Origin: Geminisphaera colitermitum TAV2 | Lineage (GTDB): Bacteria > Verrucomicrobiota > Verrucomicrobiia > Opitutales > Opitutaceae | NCBI RefSeq assembly: GCF_000171235.2 | Contig: NZ_ABEA03000161.1 | Location: forward strand, 35,220 to 99,219 | DNA length: 64,000 nucleotides | Direction: 5' to 3' | In this document: positions 33,252-41,580 of the stretch, in pieces | Numbering within the stretch: position 1 is the first letter of the stretch | Layout of the letters: every line of letters starts with the position of its first letter | Translations under genes and position numbers: made by a program | Notes under the pieces: model-generated | Told to the model about the DNA's origin: nothing | The model's database searches: none | Seen by the model: only the letters and a program-made list of their open reading frames with translations

Positions 33252-34873
33252 GATTTCGTAGTGTTGTTTTGAATACACGAGAAAGCCGCTGCATACGCCC
33301 GTTCACACGCCGCCGTGTCCTCTTCCCACTGAGATTTTTTGCGCAGGATGTTCTCCCAAATGTGATCCTCCAGCCCCGGAATGTAGGGCAGGTGAACCGT
33401 GAGGCGCTTCGTGGCGCCGTAGCGGTAGGCCCGCCGCACCGCCTGATAAAACCGCTCGAACGAATCATCGTAGCCCGAAAACACCATCGTCTCCACGAAC
33501 GGGAAATTGAGGCCGTAGCCGAGCATCCCCGCCTTGCCCACCAGCACGCGGATTTTGCCGTGGCGGAAATCCTCAAGGATCCGTTCGCGCTTCCCCTCCG
33601 GCGTGTCGCCGTGCAACTGCGCAACGCCTTTAACGCCTTTCAGGTGCCGCCCCACGATCTTCGCCTCCTCGTCAAACACACACCAGACAAGCACCTGCCT
33701 GCCTTCCGCCGCCGCCTTGCGGACGAGTGCGCCGACGACTGTCGGTTTCAGACTTTTGATGGGCGTGACCTTGCGGGAGCTTTCGCCCCCCTCGTAACGA
33801 AATCCTTTGGCGATCTGCGAGAGCTTCCCGCGCTGCGCAACGCCGATGCGCTCCCTTGGCAACAGGTCGCCTTCCTCCCGGACGCCGCGCACCTGGTCGC
33901 GGGCCGCAAGTTGTTCTGCCGTCGGCTCGATCCGGTGTTCGACAATTTCCGGCTCCGGCACATCCGAAAATGGATCATGAAATCCATACGCCCCCGGCTT
34001 GCGCAGGTAGATCGACCAGCTCGACATGAAGCGGTAAAACGCATCGCGTGCGTGCGGTTTTACCTTCCAAACGCCCCGTTTGTCCTTCGCAAAATACGTC
34101 CAGAGAATTTCGCCCTCGTGGCGGAGCTTTTCGAGAAACGCAGCCTGCGACGCGTATTCCATCGTGTCGTTGGGGGCGGGGGTGGCGGTGAGGCTGAGTT
34201 TGTATTCAATCCCCCGACACGACTTGATGAGGTTCCATTTGATCACGCCGCCGCCTGTCTTCAGGAGCGAGCTTTCGTCCAGAGCGATGCCGGAGAGCCA
34301 ACGCATTTCCGGGAGAACGCCGTCGATCATCTTTTCGGGGTTGACGATGGCAAACGGCTCCGGGCCCTCCTTGCACCAGACGGCCAGATCCTCGCGGGTT
34401 GTGATGCGGGACAGGCGGATGTCCGGGCAGGTGAGCGGAAGCTGGGGGTAGAATTTCTCCGTCTCCTCGATGGTCTGCGGAATGACGGCGCGCGGAGCCA
34501 TGATGAGGACGCGCCCGCCGGTCAGGTGGTGCACCTGCCGCGCCCATTCGAGTTGTATCGGAGTTTTGCCCAAGCCGCAATCCGCCCACACGGCAAAGCG
34601 TTTCGCCTCCACGGCCATGCGCGTGATCCAAGCCTGATAGTCGAACAGGAAATCCGGCAACGGCAGGGGAGAGCGACATGGCACCGGCATTTCCATCCCC
34701 ATGAGCGGGGCGAAGCGCGCCGGGGCCCGGACCTCGTAGGTATCGGCGCTTTCGTCGTATTTGATTTCCGCCTCCGGCAAGGCCTTCGAGCGCACGAAAT
34801 GCGCGTGATCTTCGAGCGGCCACGGGGAGCCGAAGAGCAGGGAGAGGGTGTCGTTTTCGATGGTGGTAATCAT
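33248..34873 (-). CDS. SNF2-like SF2 helicase of the phage methyltransferase module
   Basis: 541 residues from ATG 34873 (the upstream ATG at 34891 lies inside the methyltransferase end). Motif I WADCGLGKTPI (96-106), Ia LIMAPRAVIPQT, motif II ALDESS near 196, motif III LSLTATPAPND, and C-terminal VLWCVFDEEAKIVGRHLKG, LVGKAGMLGYGLNFPFVE and YQAVRRAYRYG (motif VI). Helicases of this type are regularly encoded beside C5 and N4/N6 methyltransferases in temperate phages; the joint function is unknown but a DNA modification or anti-restriction role is often suspected. Overlaps the methyltransferase stop and the downstream gene start. Confidence 0.75.
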   Translation of the reverse strand: MITTIENDTLSLLFGSPWPLEDHAHFVRSKALPEAEIKYDESADTYEVRAPARFAPLMGMEMPVPCRSPLPLPDFLFDYQAWITRMAVEAKRFAVWADCGLGKTPIQLEWARQVHHLTGGRVLIMAPRAVIPQTIEETEKFYPQLPLTCPDIRLSRITTREDLAVWCKEGPEPFAIVNPEKMIDGVLPEMRWLSGIALDESSLLKTGGGVIKWNLIKSCRGIEYKLSLTATPAPNDTMEYASQAAFLEKLRHEGEILWTYFAKDKRGVWKVKPHARDAFYRFMSSWSIYLRKPGAYGFHDPFSDVPEPEIVEHRIEPTAEQLAARDQVRGVREEGDLLPRERIGVAQRGKLSQIAKGFRYEGGESSRKVTPIKSLKPTVVGALVRKAAAEGRQVLVWCVFDEEAKIVGRHLKGVKGVAQLHGDTPEGKRERILEDFRHGKIRVLVGKAGMLGYGLNFPFVETMVFSGYDDSFERFYQAVRRAYRYGATKRLTVHLPYIPGLEDHIWENILRKKSQWEEDTAACERAYAAAFSCIQNNTTKS

Positions 34874-36204
34874 GGCATCAGTTCCCTCCAAAGTGCGACG
34901 AATGCTCGTGCAGCGGTGTCGGGCACAACGCCGTTGCCGAGTAGCCGGAGTTCGTCCGTGCGATTGTCTGTGGTGACGTGCAGCTTGGGCACGTCCATCC
35001 GATCGGGACGCCCATCAGCGTCTCTACCCAGCGGGGATTCAGTTTGCCCGACGAGTTGCGCATTTCCGGTGGCAGCATCGACCGGGCTCCTGTCCCGCCG
35101 TCCAGACCGTGCGATCCGCCTTCGCCCGTGCTCGCCGCCGGTGACGGCCATGACGCCACCTGCGTTTGCAGGCTCACAGCCCCCTGCTTGTTCGGGCAGT
35201 TGTCCGGGCCATTGGCTATCTGCGCCCTCGGTGTCGCCCACTGCTTCGCCGCCTCCCCGAGGCATTGCGTCGTGTTGCGATTCCGATGCACACCGTTCCC
35301 CCGGTTCGTCGAGTTGTTCGGCGCCTCCGGGCAGGTGTTGGGCGTCGGCCACATCTTGACGGCTGCCGTCAGTGGCATCCCGCCCTGAGCGTATTTCTCT
35401 GTCCGCTCTGTGCTCGCATCCGTCGTCGCGGTCGGCCACATCTTGACCATTCCCGACAATAGCAGTTCGCCCTTCCGGCTTCCGCCCCGACTGGTCTTGC
35501 CGCCGCTCATCCCTTCCGGTGTCGGCCAGCACGCGGGGAGGCTCCCACCAGTGCTGCCGCTCTCCGGGCCGGACAGGCCATGCTGTGCATACACCGCCCT
35601 CGCCAGTTGATCCGTCCGCGTGCGCATCGTGCCGTCCGGATTCGTCCCCGTCGATGACATGCCGGACGAGTCTTTCCAGTCCCGCGCCGACGCGGTGGGC
35701 CAGGATGAAGACTCGCTTGCGCTGGTGAGGCGCGCCGACTTCAGACGCGCTGAATATGCCCCACGTCGCTCTGTAACCCATCTCCTCCAGATCGCTGATG
35801 ACTGTGGAGAGTCCCAACGAAATGTGCCCCTCGACGTTCTCGAAGAAGCAGACGGAGGGCTGGCAAAGTCGAACTCCCCTTGCGATGTGCGGCCACAGGT
35901 GGCGGGGATCGTCTTTGCCGCGTCGCTTTCCGGCGGCGCTGAAAGGCTGGCACGGGTATCCACCAGACAAGATGTCCACAACGCCTCGAAAAGAGGACCA
36001 AGGGAAGGTTTTAACATCCGGCCAGACAGGTGCCGCGTCCAGGAATCCCGCTTCCATTTTCGCGACCAGATTTGCGACGGCAAAGGCTTCGATCTCACAA
36101 GCAGCGACCGTGCGCAGACCTCTGACGACTCGGCACAGTCCAAGATCAATGCCCCCGTATCCAGAACAAAGGGAGAGGTGAGTAATTGCCGTGGGAGTAT
36201 CCAT
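34870..36204 (-). CDS. DNA (cytosine-5) methyltransferase with unusual double-frame target-recognition region
   Basis: 444 residues from ATG 36204, chosen for GGGAGG about 10 bp upstream. Motif I HLSLCSGYGGIDLGL (9-23), motif IV GGYPCQPFSAAGK (81-93, catalytic Cys85), motif VI FENVEGH (121-127), motif VIII GAPHQRKRVFILA (157-169), motif X LRLLGNGVVPDTAARAF near the C terminus. The region between VIII and X is stop-free in two frames. In this frame it reads as low-complexity VADA-type sequence. In the second frame (stop at 34878) it reads WPTASARDWK, MVKMWPTAT, VKMWPTPNT and LNPRWVETLMGVPIGW, which resembles phage methyltransferase C termini. A frameshift or ribosomal slippage is possible. Confidence 0.75.
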   Translation of the reverse strand: MDTPTAITHLSLCSGYGGIDLGLCRVVRGLRTVAACEIEAFAVANLVAKMEAGFLDAAPVWPDVKTFPWSSFRGVVDILSGGYPCQPFSAAGKRRGKDDPRHLWPHIARGVRLCQPSVCFFENVEGHISLGLSTVISDLEEMGYRATWGIFSASEVGAPHQRKRVFILAHRVGAGLERLVRHVIDGDESGRHDAHADGSTGEGGVCTAWPVRPGERQHWWEPPRVLADTGRDERRQDQSGRKPEGRTAIVGNGQDVADRDDGCEHRADREIRSGRDATDGSRQDVADAQHLPGGAEQLDEPGERCASESQHDAMPRGGGEAVGDTEGADSQWPGQLPEQAGGCEPANAGGVMAVTGGEHGRRRIARSGRRDRSPVDAATGNAQLVGQTESPLGRDADGRPDRMDVPKLHVTTDNRTDELRLLGNGVVPDTAARAFVALWRELMP

Positions 36205-36205
36205 G

Positions 36206-36547
36206 TCATTTGCACCCCTCCCGCCGCTTGATGAATAACCGCACGCAACCCATGTGTTCGGGGTCGGAGAACAATTCCGCCACTGGCGTGTTGCCAAGAA
36301 ACCACCGCTCCAAGCCATACGGCCTGCTGATTTTGAATGCCTCCGGATATTTTTCTAAAATTTCCCGGTGCGCTTCATACCCAGACATCACATCGCCACC
36401 GACGAACTCCCAAATTCTCGGGGCGCGGATAACAAGTGTTGTCTGCCTACGGCGACACTTGGCAGCCAATGAGTCGAAGCCTCTGGCGACGGTCCGGCTG
36501 GCACGCTCGCCAAGTGACAACAGCAGATACAGAGCATGCCACATCAT
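36206..36547 (-). CDS. Hypothetical small phage protein
   Basis: 113 residues between the two methyltransferase genes, overlapping the upstream stop by 4 bp and ending one base before the next ATG. Sequence is basic (RTVARGFDSLAAKCRRRQTT, then EKYPEAFKISRPYGLERWFL). Tight packing suggests it belongs to the methyltransferase/helicase unit. No family recognised. Confidence 0.5.
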   Translation of the reverse strand: MMWHALYLLLSLGERASRTVARGFDSLAAKCRRRQTTLVIRAPRIWEFVGGDVMSGYEAHREILEKYPEAFKISRPYGLERWFLGNTPVAELFSDPEHMGCVRLFIKRREGCK

Positions 36548-37491
36548 GCCGCACCTCCCGCCCCCGCCATCGTGAACAGATCGACCGACGCTTCGCGCAT
36601 GTCGTGCGCCTGCTTTTCGAGATTACGGATGGAAAGGTTGTGATAGCTTTCCTTGAGCTCGAAACCGACCGCGCGCCGTCCTTGCTCAACGGATACATAG
36701 GCGGTCGATCCGATGCCCATGAAGGGATCCAGCACGAGCTCGCCGGGGTTGGTGTAGAGCTTCACGCAGCGCCGGATGACTTCGAGTTGTAGCGGGCAAA
36801 CGTGCCGCTCCTCGTCGGTCTCGCGGGCGGACTTCCAGCCGTCGAGGACGTCGGTCTCGCGAATGTCGTCCCACACGCCGGAGGCCCATTTTATCCACTC
36901 TTCCGTCGCCACCCATCCGCGAGGATTGGCGTTTTCATCGCGCAACGCGGGGACGGGGACCGCGTTCTCTCCGGGCTTCTGGAAGACGAGAACGAAATCA
37001 TTGGGCGCCGGCCCCAGATCGACGGCGTCGCGCTTGCCCGTGGCAAACATGAGGCAGTGCAGATTATTGCGCTGCGCCATCGCCTGCGGGTTTTTGGGGA
37101 TGGCAAACTCGGCTTTCCACTCGAAGCCGCCGAGTTCCATCATGCGCACGGTGGCGTTGCGCAGATCGCGACGTCCCATCGCCCCGTGCTGGTTGGCGTA
37201 TTTTAATAGTTGCTGGATGTGGATGCAGATGTTGCGACCGGGACGCATCACGCGGAGGAGTTGCGCCACCCAAAAGCGCATGTGCAGGCCGAACTGATCG
37301 GCGAGCATGTCGGCATGGCGTTCGACCATGAGGCAGTCGCGGTTGTTGCCGATGTCCTCGCGCTTGCCCGAATACATGAAGAGCGCGCCGAAAGGGATGG
37401 AGGTGACGCAGAGGTCAATGGAATCGGGGGCGAGTTTCGTCGCCATGCCTTCGATGCAGTCGCCGAAATGGAGGGTGGCTTGCGTGCTCAT
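36544..37491 (-). CDS. DNA adenine-N6 / cytosine-N4 methyltransferase (beta-type order)
   Basis: 315 residues. Catalytic motif IV reads TSIPFG (30-35), a variant of the (S/D/N)PP(Y/W/F) motif found in a phage subgroup whose next residues are ALFMYSG. SAM-binding motif I DPFMGIGST (255-263) is C-terminal, followed by VGFELKESYH, giving the beta-class order IV...I. The middle has MRPGRNICIHIQQLL and ECPLQLEVIRRC-like segments. It methylates an exocyclic amino group in DNA, probably protecting phage DNA from restriction. Overlaps genes on both sides by 4 bp. Confidence 0.8.
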   Translation of the reverse strand: MSTQATLHFGDCIEGMATKLAPDSIDLCVTSIPFGALFMYSGKREDIGNNRDCLMVERHADMLADQFGLHMRFWVAQLLRVMRPGRNICIHIQQLLKYANQHGAMGRRDLRNATVRMMELGGFEWKAEFAIPKNPQAMAQRNNLHCLMFATGKRDAVDLGPAPNDFVLVFQKPGENAVPVPALRDENANPRGWVATEEWIKWASGVWDDIRETDVLDGWKSARETDEERHVCPLQLEVIRRCVKLYTNPGELVLDPFMGIGSTAYVSVEQGRRAVGFELKESYHNLSIRNLEKQAHDMREASVDLFTMAGAGGAA

Positions 37492-38342
37492 GCGCCCTCC
37501 TTTGCTGACATGGCGGCGTCGATGGCGTCGCGGGCAGTGCTTACCGAAAGGTTGATCCGGCCCGCCTCGGTGTCTGCGCCGTAGCCGTGAGACAGCAGCC
37601 AGTCCAGCCGCGCCTTGTCCTTGCGGAGTTTGGCAAGCTCGGCGTTGAGCGCCTTCTTTTCATCGGAGTCGATTTGCGCCTCCGCCTCGGCGATGTCGCG
37701 GTCCTCGGCGAGGTCGCGTTCGAGTTTGGATACGCGGGCGCGAAGAGCTTCATTGATGCCGGACAATTCACCCAATCGCTCGGCACTCTGATGCTCATAA
37801 GCATCCATCTTTTTCACGCGTTCGAGGATGGCGTCATAATCCTCCTTCGGCACGAACGCCCGGTTAGGGTCGGTAAGCTCTCGCAACTGCCTCAACTCCG
37901 CGCCCATGTCGGCGGGTGTCTTGGCGAGGGCGGCACCAATCACCCGCTCGCAGGTGTCGGTCCACGGCTCGCCGCTCTTGATACATGATGCGGCGAAGGC
38001 GAGAGCCTTCTGACTCTCCGCCACCAGCGCCTCGGCGGCTTCGGCACGACGGGCGTGTGCGATAATGGCGCGAATGTCCTCGGCAAAGGTTTTTTTGCAG
38101 GTGCCACCATAATGAACGATGTCACGAGCGGATTCGAGGGCGAGGACGTCTGTCTCCAGTCGGTTGATGATGGAGGCGAGATCGAGCTTTGGTGTGATGG
38201 ATGAGTCGGACATGAGAGGTGGAGATCGGTGGGGGCGGACAATGGGGCCGTCGTTGATGAGTGATTGGTATTCGAGGAAGTCTGCGTGGATTTCGCGTTC
38301 GCGCTGGGCCCGGTTTTCGTCGTCTCGCGGTTTTGGATACAT
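37488..38342 (-). CDS. Coiled-coil phage protein
   Basis: 284 residues from ATG 38342, two bases after the stop of the previous gene; an internal ATG at 38213 is an alternative start. After a short basic N terminus the chain is almost wholly helical with a long coiled coil (SGINEALRARVSKLERDLAE, then DEKKALNAELAKLRKDKARL). The C-terminal LDWLLSHGYGADTEAGRINL is a compact motif I have no name for. Similar coiled-coil proteins occur in phage early operons; function unknown. Confidence 0.5.
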   Translation of the reverse strand: MYPKPRDDENRAQREREIHADFLEYQSLINDGPIVRPHRSPPLMSDSSITPKLDLASIINRLETDVLALESARDIVHYGGTCKKTFAEDIRAIIAHARRAEAAEALVAESQKALAFAASCIKSGEPWTDTCERVIGAALAKTPADMGAELRQLRELTDPNRAFVPKEDYDAILERVKKMDAYEHQSAERLGELSGINEALRARVSKLERDLAEDRDIAEAEAQIDSDEKKALNAELAKLRKDKARLDWLLSHGYGADTEAGRINLSVSTARDAIDAAMSAKEGA

Positions 38343-38344
38343 CT

Positions 38345-38488
38345 TCAGATGTAGCGCCCGATGAGCATGAGCCCGACGGCGACAGCGAGAGCGGCGAGAA
38401 CCCACGCGACACGCTCGGCAAGAGCGTGCCGCTGACGGCGGTTGAGTCGGGCCATGTGGTCCGCCAGCATGTTATCGACGGTGCGCAT
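38345..38488 (-). CDS. Tiny membrane protein
   Basis: 47 residues from ATG 38488, which overlaps the stop of the upstream gene as ATGA. A basic N-terminal half (MARLNRRQRHALAERV) leads to one transmembrane helix (AWVLAALAVAVGLMLIGRYI). Function unknown; small early membrane proteins of phages are often involved in superinfection exclusion, but nothing here proves it. Confidence 0.4.
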   Translation of the reverse strand: MRTVDNMLADHMARLNRRQRHALAERVAWVLAALAVAVGLMLIGRYI

Positions 38489-38784
38489 CAGATTTGGAGG
38501 CGGGAAATTGCGTCGTTGATGACACCCAGCGCGCACCCTCCCTTGTGAGTGATGCGGCGGATGTGATCGTCCACGCGGTAAGAAGGATCGGCAGCGACGC
38601 TGCGTTCCTTATCGGCAACGGGATTCCCCGGGGAAGGCTCCGGCATCGTGGAAATCGGGCGGAGACGTTCGCTCAGCAGGCCTGCGCGGGCGTGGATTTC
38701 TTCGGTGAGCGCCTCAAGGTTGTTGATGAGCGATTTGATTTCGGGAGCGGGTTTCTCGACGGCGGATGGTGGTTGTAGCGGCAT
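38488..38784 (-). CDS. Hypothetical phage protein
   Basis: 98 residues: a helical segment (IKSLINNLEALTEEIHARAG), a Pro-rich linker, and a C-terminal DDHIRRITHKGGCALGVIND. Coupled to the tiny membrane protein by ATGA. Not recognised. Confidence 0.45.
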   Translation of the reverse strand: MPLQPPSAVEKPAPEIKSLINNLEALTEEIHARAGLLSERLRPISTMPEPSPGNPVADKERSVAADPSYRVDDHIRRITHKGGCALGVINDAISRLQI

Positions 38785-38849
38785 GATGTGTATTCGTTTT
38801 ATGGTGTTTGGTTGTGCGCCCGACGAATCAGCCGGGCGCGTGAAAGGGG

Positions 38850-39323
38850 CTACACGTCGCCTTGGCGGCGGCGGGTGTCCTTGTCGGTTTTCTCCATCGG
38901 AATCTCGTTATCCGTGCGGAGCATCAGGACGGGGACTTTGGTTTTCACCCAGACTTGTTGTTCTTTGAAGTGCTTCGACGGGATATTCTCGATGGCATCG
39001 CCCATCGTCTCGGCGGGGAGCACCCGGCCTTTCTTCGTGGTATTGAACTCGTAGGCGGCGCGGTGGATGCGCTCCTGCGTGGTGAGCACGCTTTCGTTTT
39101 CCGGAATCTGCAACACCCAGCCCGTCAGGTCGTTTTCGGGGAGCGTGCCTTCGGGATCGGAAATGAGGATGCACCACTGTTTTTTGACCGCGGGCTCTTT
39201 TTCGCCATCCGCTTCGGGTTGGGCCAGAGCGTTCAACTCTTCGATGATGGCGCGGATTTTTTCGGGCTCGACCTCGTGGCGCTGGACGACTTCGGCAACC
39301 CTGTTGATTTCGACTTTTGACAT
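38850..39323 (-). CDS. Hypothetical early phage protein
   Basis: 157 residues: a charged helical start (VAEVVQRHEVEPEKIRAIIE), then a mixed region with KKQWCILISDPEGTLPEND and LTGWVLQIPENESVLTTQER. The segment HRAAYEFNTTKKGRVLPAET followed by MGDAIENIP and KHFKEQQVWVKTKVPVLML looks like a conserved globular domain. A GTATCCA box lies 9-15 bases upstream of the ATG. Family not recognised; lies in the recombination block. Confidence 0.5.
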   Translation of the reverse strand: MSKVEINRVAEVVQRHEVEPEKIRAIIEELNALAQPEADGEKEPAVKKQWCILISDPEGTLPENDLTGWVLQIPENESVLTTQERIHRAAYEFNTTKKGRVLPAETMGDAIENIPSKHFKEQQVWVKTKVPVLMLRTDNEIPMEKTDKDTRRRQGDV

Positions 39324-39402
39324 GATATTTTGGATACGTTTTTATGATGGATGAGCGGCGGTGTTTCATTGGGCATACTCGGCTGGACATGCCTCGGCCC
39401 GT

Positions 39403-39419
39403 TCCGGGGTCTCCCCGGA
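39403..39419. other. Short GC-rich hairpin between early genes
   Basis: TCCGGGG-TCT-CCCCGGA is a perfect 7-bp stem with a 3-base loop in the 118-bp gap between two early genes. No T-run follows on either strand, so it is a weak candidate for a pause or attenuator. Confidence 0.25.
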
Positions 39420-39441
39420 CACCATGCCGCCGCCCAAAATT

Positions 39442-39912
39442 TTAGACGGAGATCGGCGGCAGGTCGTCGGGATGAGTGCCGTATTCCAGCAGGTGAAGGC
39501 GCTCCTGATACGCGGCCAATTCCGCCCGCCACGTCTCGATGCTTTCGCGGGCATCGGCCACCGGGTCGTAGCCTACCACGCACGCGCAGTTTTCTCTGCG
39601 CTCTTCCTCCGACTTGGCATCATCCTCGGCGATCAGCTTCTCGCCGTTGGCGATCTGCGCCCGCCTGCTGCTGATGATGGCCTCGGTGCGCTCGACGGCG
39701 TGCTCGATAGCCAGGTGCTTGAGGATGCGGTCCTTCTCCGCTTCCACGCAGTCGTGCGCATCACGTTGGAGGTTCTGGATGGCCTTCACAGGATCCTCGC
39801 CGTCGAGAAGGACGGCGCGGAGCGTGATGGACGGTTTGAAGTTCGAGTATTGCTCGAACGGATGATTAAAACCGGCTTGGTCGCCGGCGGTGATTTCGAT
39901 TATTTTAGGCAT
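39442..39912 (-). CDS. Hypothetical early phage protein
   Basis: 156 residues. The N terminus is beta-like (IIEITAGDQAGFNHPFEQYS), the rest long helices (LQRDAHDCVEAEKDRILKHL, then ARESIETWRAELAAYQERLH). The gene starts 7 bp after the RusA stop. Function not recognised. Confidence 0.5.
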   Translation of the reverse strand: MPKIIEITAGDQAGFNHPFEQYSNFKPSITLRAVLLDGEDPVKAIQNLQRDAHDCVEAEKDRILKHLAIEHAVERTEAIISSRRAQIANGEKLIAEDDAKSEEERRENCACVVGYDPVADARESIETWRAELAAYQERLHLLEYGTHPDDLPPISV

Positions 39913-39918
39913 GGTAGG

Positions 39919-40374
39919 TTAGGAGGAAAGGGTCTGGCCGGGGTGCCATTCGGAGAGTCGGACGCGGATGCCGGGGCGGTCGCCGTGGCCTTTGATGAGG
40001 CGTCCGTCGAAAATTTGGGCGTCGTCTCGCTGGAAAAAACCAACGGTTTTCAGGCAGTCACAGAAGAGCTTGGCGGCGTTGTCCCAATCGGGTTTGCCGC
40101 CGTGTGGATACCAACCGAAGGCGCGGTGTTTTTTGGTGTGCTTGGCGAGCCAAGGCCAGGTGAAGGTGAGATGGCAGCGGACGAATCCGGCGAGCGGCTG
40201 GGGCGGACGGTGGGTGACAAGAAGGGTGCAGTAGGCGCGCTCAATATCGGCGAGGGAGGCTTTTTGGTAGTGGAGAATATATTGCCCACTGCCGTCCTTG
40301 GGCGTGATGATGCGTTCGCCTTTTTGCTGGGCGGTTTTGTTGGGCGGAATGAGGTCAAGGGTGAAGTCGATCAT
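39919..40374 (-). CDS. rusA: RusA-type Holliday junction resolvase
   Basis: 151 residues from ATG 40374. The RusA signature is present: KPDWDNAAKLFCDCLKTVGF (94-113) followed by DDAQI (117-121), giving the Asp residues that bind Mg2+. RusA dimers cut four-way junctions made during recombination and replication. It fits with RecT and the PD-(D/E)XK nuclease just upstream. Length matches the family (about 120-150). The ATG lies 2 bp from the nuclease stop. Confidence 0.85.
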   Translation of the reverse strand: MIDFTLDLIPPNKTAQQKGERIITPKDGSGQYILHYQKASLADIERAYCTLLVTHRPPQPLAGFVRCHLTFTWPWLAKHTKKHRAFGWYPHGGKPDWDNAAKLFCDCLKTVGFFQRDDAQIFDGRLIKGHGDRPGIRVRLSEWHPGQTLSS

Positions 40375-40376
40375 GG

Positions 40377-41576
40377 TCAGATGGGGGCGATGCGGAGCCA
40401 TTCTGAGGTTTTCATTTCGGTGAGGTGGCCGAGGCGGTCGCGGTAGAGTTTCTTGCCGGAGGTTTTGGTCGGGTCTTTCGAGTCGATGGGGACTTTTTTA
40501 CCGGTGCGGACGGTCTCGGCTTCGGCAAGGACGCGCTCGATCTCGCCGGGGATGTGCTTGTGGCAACGGTGATAGAGGTCGTCGGAGAGGTCGGAGAGGA
40601 TTTCGGCAGCCTTGGCCTGATCGGTGATTTCGCGCCCGCTGTTGCGGGTCTCGATAAAGATGCGATGGCCGGCGGCGATGGACTCTCCCTCGGCGCGGAC
40701 GCGGGTCTTGAGGGCGTCGTGGGCGCGTTCGAGGATGGGCACGAGTTTTTTGCGCGCCATTTCGAGGTCGAGCATGTGTTCGAGTGTCGGTTCGGCGGCG
40801 ATGGCGGCGATGTGTTCGTCGGTGAGTTGCAGTTTCATTTTGATTTCCTGATCGATGGCCGGGCATTTTTTTCCGGCGGCGGGACAGTAGCGGCACTGCT
40901 TCCAGCCGTCGGAGTTGAGTTGTCTTGGGTTTTTCAATACGTGGTTGAGCTCGCGTTCGAGGTAGGAGGTAACGCCGTCGAGTTGCGGGCCTTCAACGGT
41001 GGCCCAGGTGACGCGCTCCATGCCTTCGTCGGGGTTGTTGCGGGGCTGGACGATGGCGAAGGTGATGCGGCGGAGGGTGGGGTAGGCGCGGTAGAGAAGG
41101 ACGATGTAGGAAAGGACTTGGGCGTTTTGCTCGGCTTCGTCCACGAGTTCGGAGCCGGTCTTGAGGTCGAAGCCAACAGCCTCGGTGGCGTCGGCGGTGA
41201 TGCCGAAGGCGTCGATGTGGCCGGTGAGGTCGAAGCGGTCGAAGTCGGCAACGATCTCGGCCTCGACCTCAATCGCCATGTCGGCGTCGGTGGAGGTGAG
41301 GACAGTGCCGAGGTAGTAATCGACCATCCAGTTTTCAAAGCCGGAGGGGGTCCAGCCATCGGGCATTTGGGGCTCTGGCAGGCCGTCTGAGGGAGCGGTG
41401 GCGCCGTGCTCATCGGCAAGGGTGCGGGCCGCGCGCCAGTGGCACCATGTGCCGAGGAGGGAGGCGGCGGAATCGGGCGAGGGCTTGACGATGGCCCCAA
41501 GGATGGCGGCAGCGGGACAGGCGAGCAGCTGCGGGACGCTGGAGGCGCGGAAGCGTGGGCGTGCAGGGAGGTTCAT
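40377..41576 (-). CDS. PD-(D/E)XK nuclease, Cas4/RecB-like with four cysteines
   Basis: 399 residues from ATG 41576. Nuclease core: LTGHIDAFGI (117-126; His120, Asp122), FDLKTG (136-141; Asp137, Lys139) and EAEQNAQVLSYIVLLYRA (Gln motif). Cys20 in LLACPAA plus CRYCPAAGKKC in the middle form a four-Cys set like the Fe-S staple of AddB, Cas4 and related phage exonucleases. The C-terminal 130 residues are helical (EHMLDLEMARKKLVPILERA). Together with RecT it probably forms the phage recombination pair: the nuclease resects ends and RecT anneals. Similar to DUF2800-type phage proteins. Confidence 0.75.
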   Translation of the reverse strand: MNLPARPRFRASSVPQLLACPAAAILGAIVKPSPDSAASLLGTWCHWRAARTLADEHGATAPSDGLPEPQMPDGWTPSGFENWMVDYYLGTVLTSTDADMAIEVEAEIVADFDRFDLTGHIDAFGITADATEAVGFDLKTGSELVDEAEQNAQVLSYIVLLYRAYPTLRRITFAIVQPRNNPDEGMERVTWATVEGPQLDGVTSYLERELNHVLKNPRQLNSDGWKQCRYCPAAGKKCPAIDQEIKMKLQLTDEHIAAIAAEPTLEHMLDLEMARKKLVPILERAHDALKTRVRAEGESIAAGHRIFIETRNSGREITDQAKAAEILSDLSDDLYHRCHKHIPGEIERVLAEAETVRTGKKVPIDSKDPTKTSGKKLYRDRLGHLTEMKTSEWLRIAPI

Positions 41577-41580
41577 CGGG

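Noticed and set aside
33269..35359. 696-codon plus-strand frame opposite the SNF2-like helicase
   Set aside because: The helicase and methyltransferase motifs lie on the minus strand; the plus frame is Arg/His-rich without motifs.
34878..36305. Independent second methyltransferase in the alternative frame
   Set aside because: That frame lacks motifs I-VIII and X, so it cannot be a complete enzyme by itself; kept instead as a frameshift or dual-coding question.
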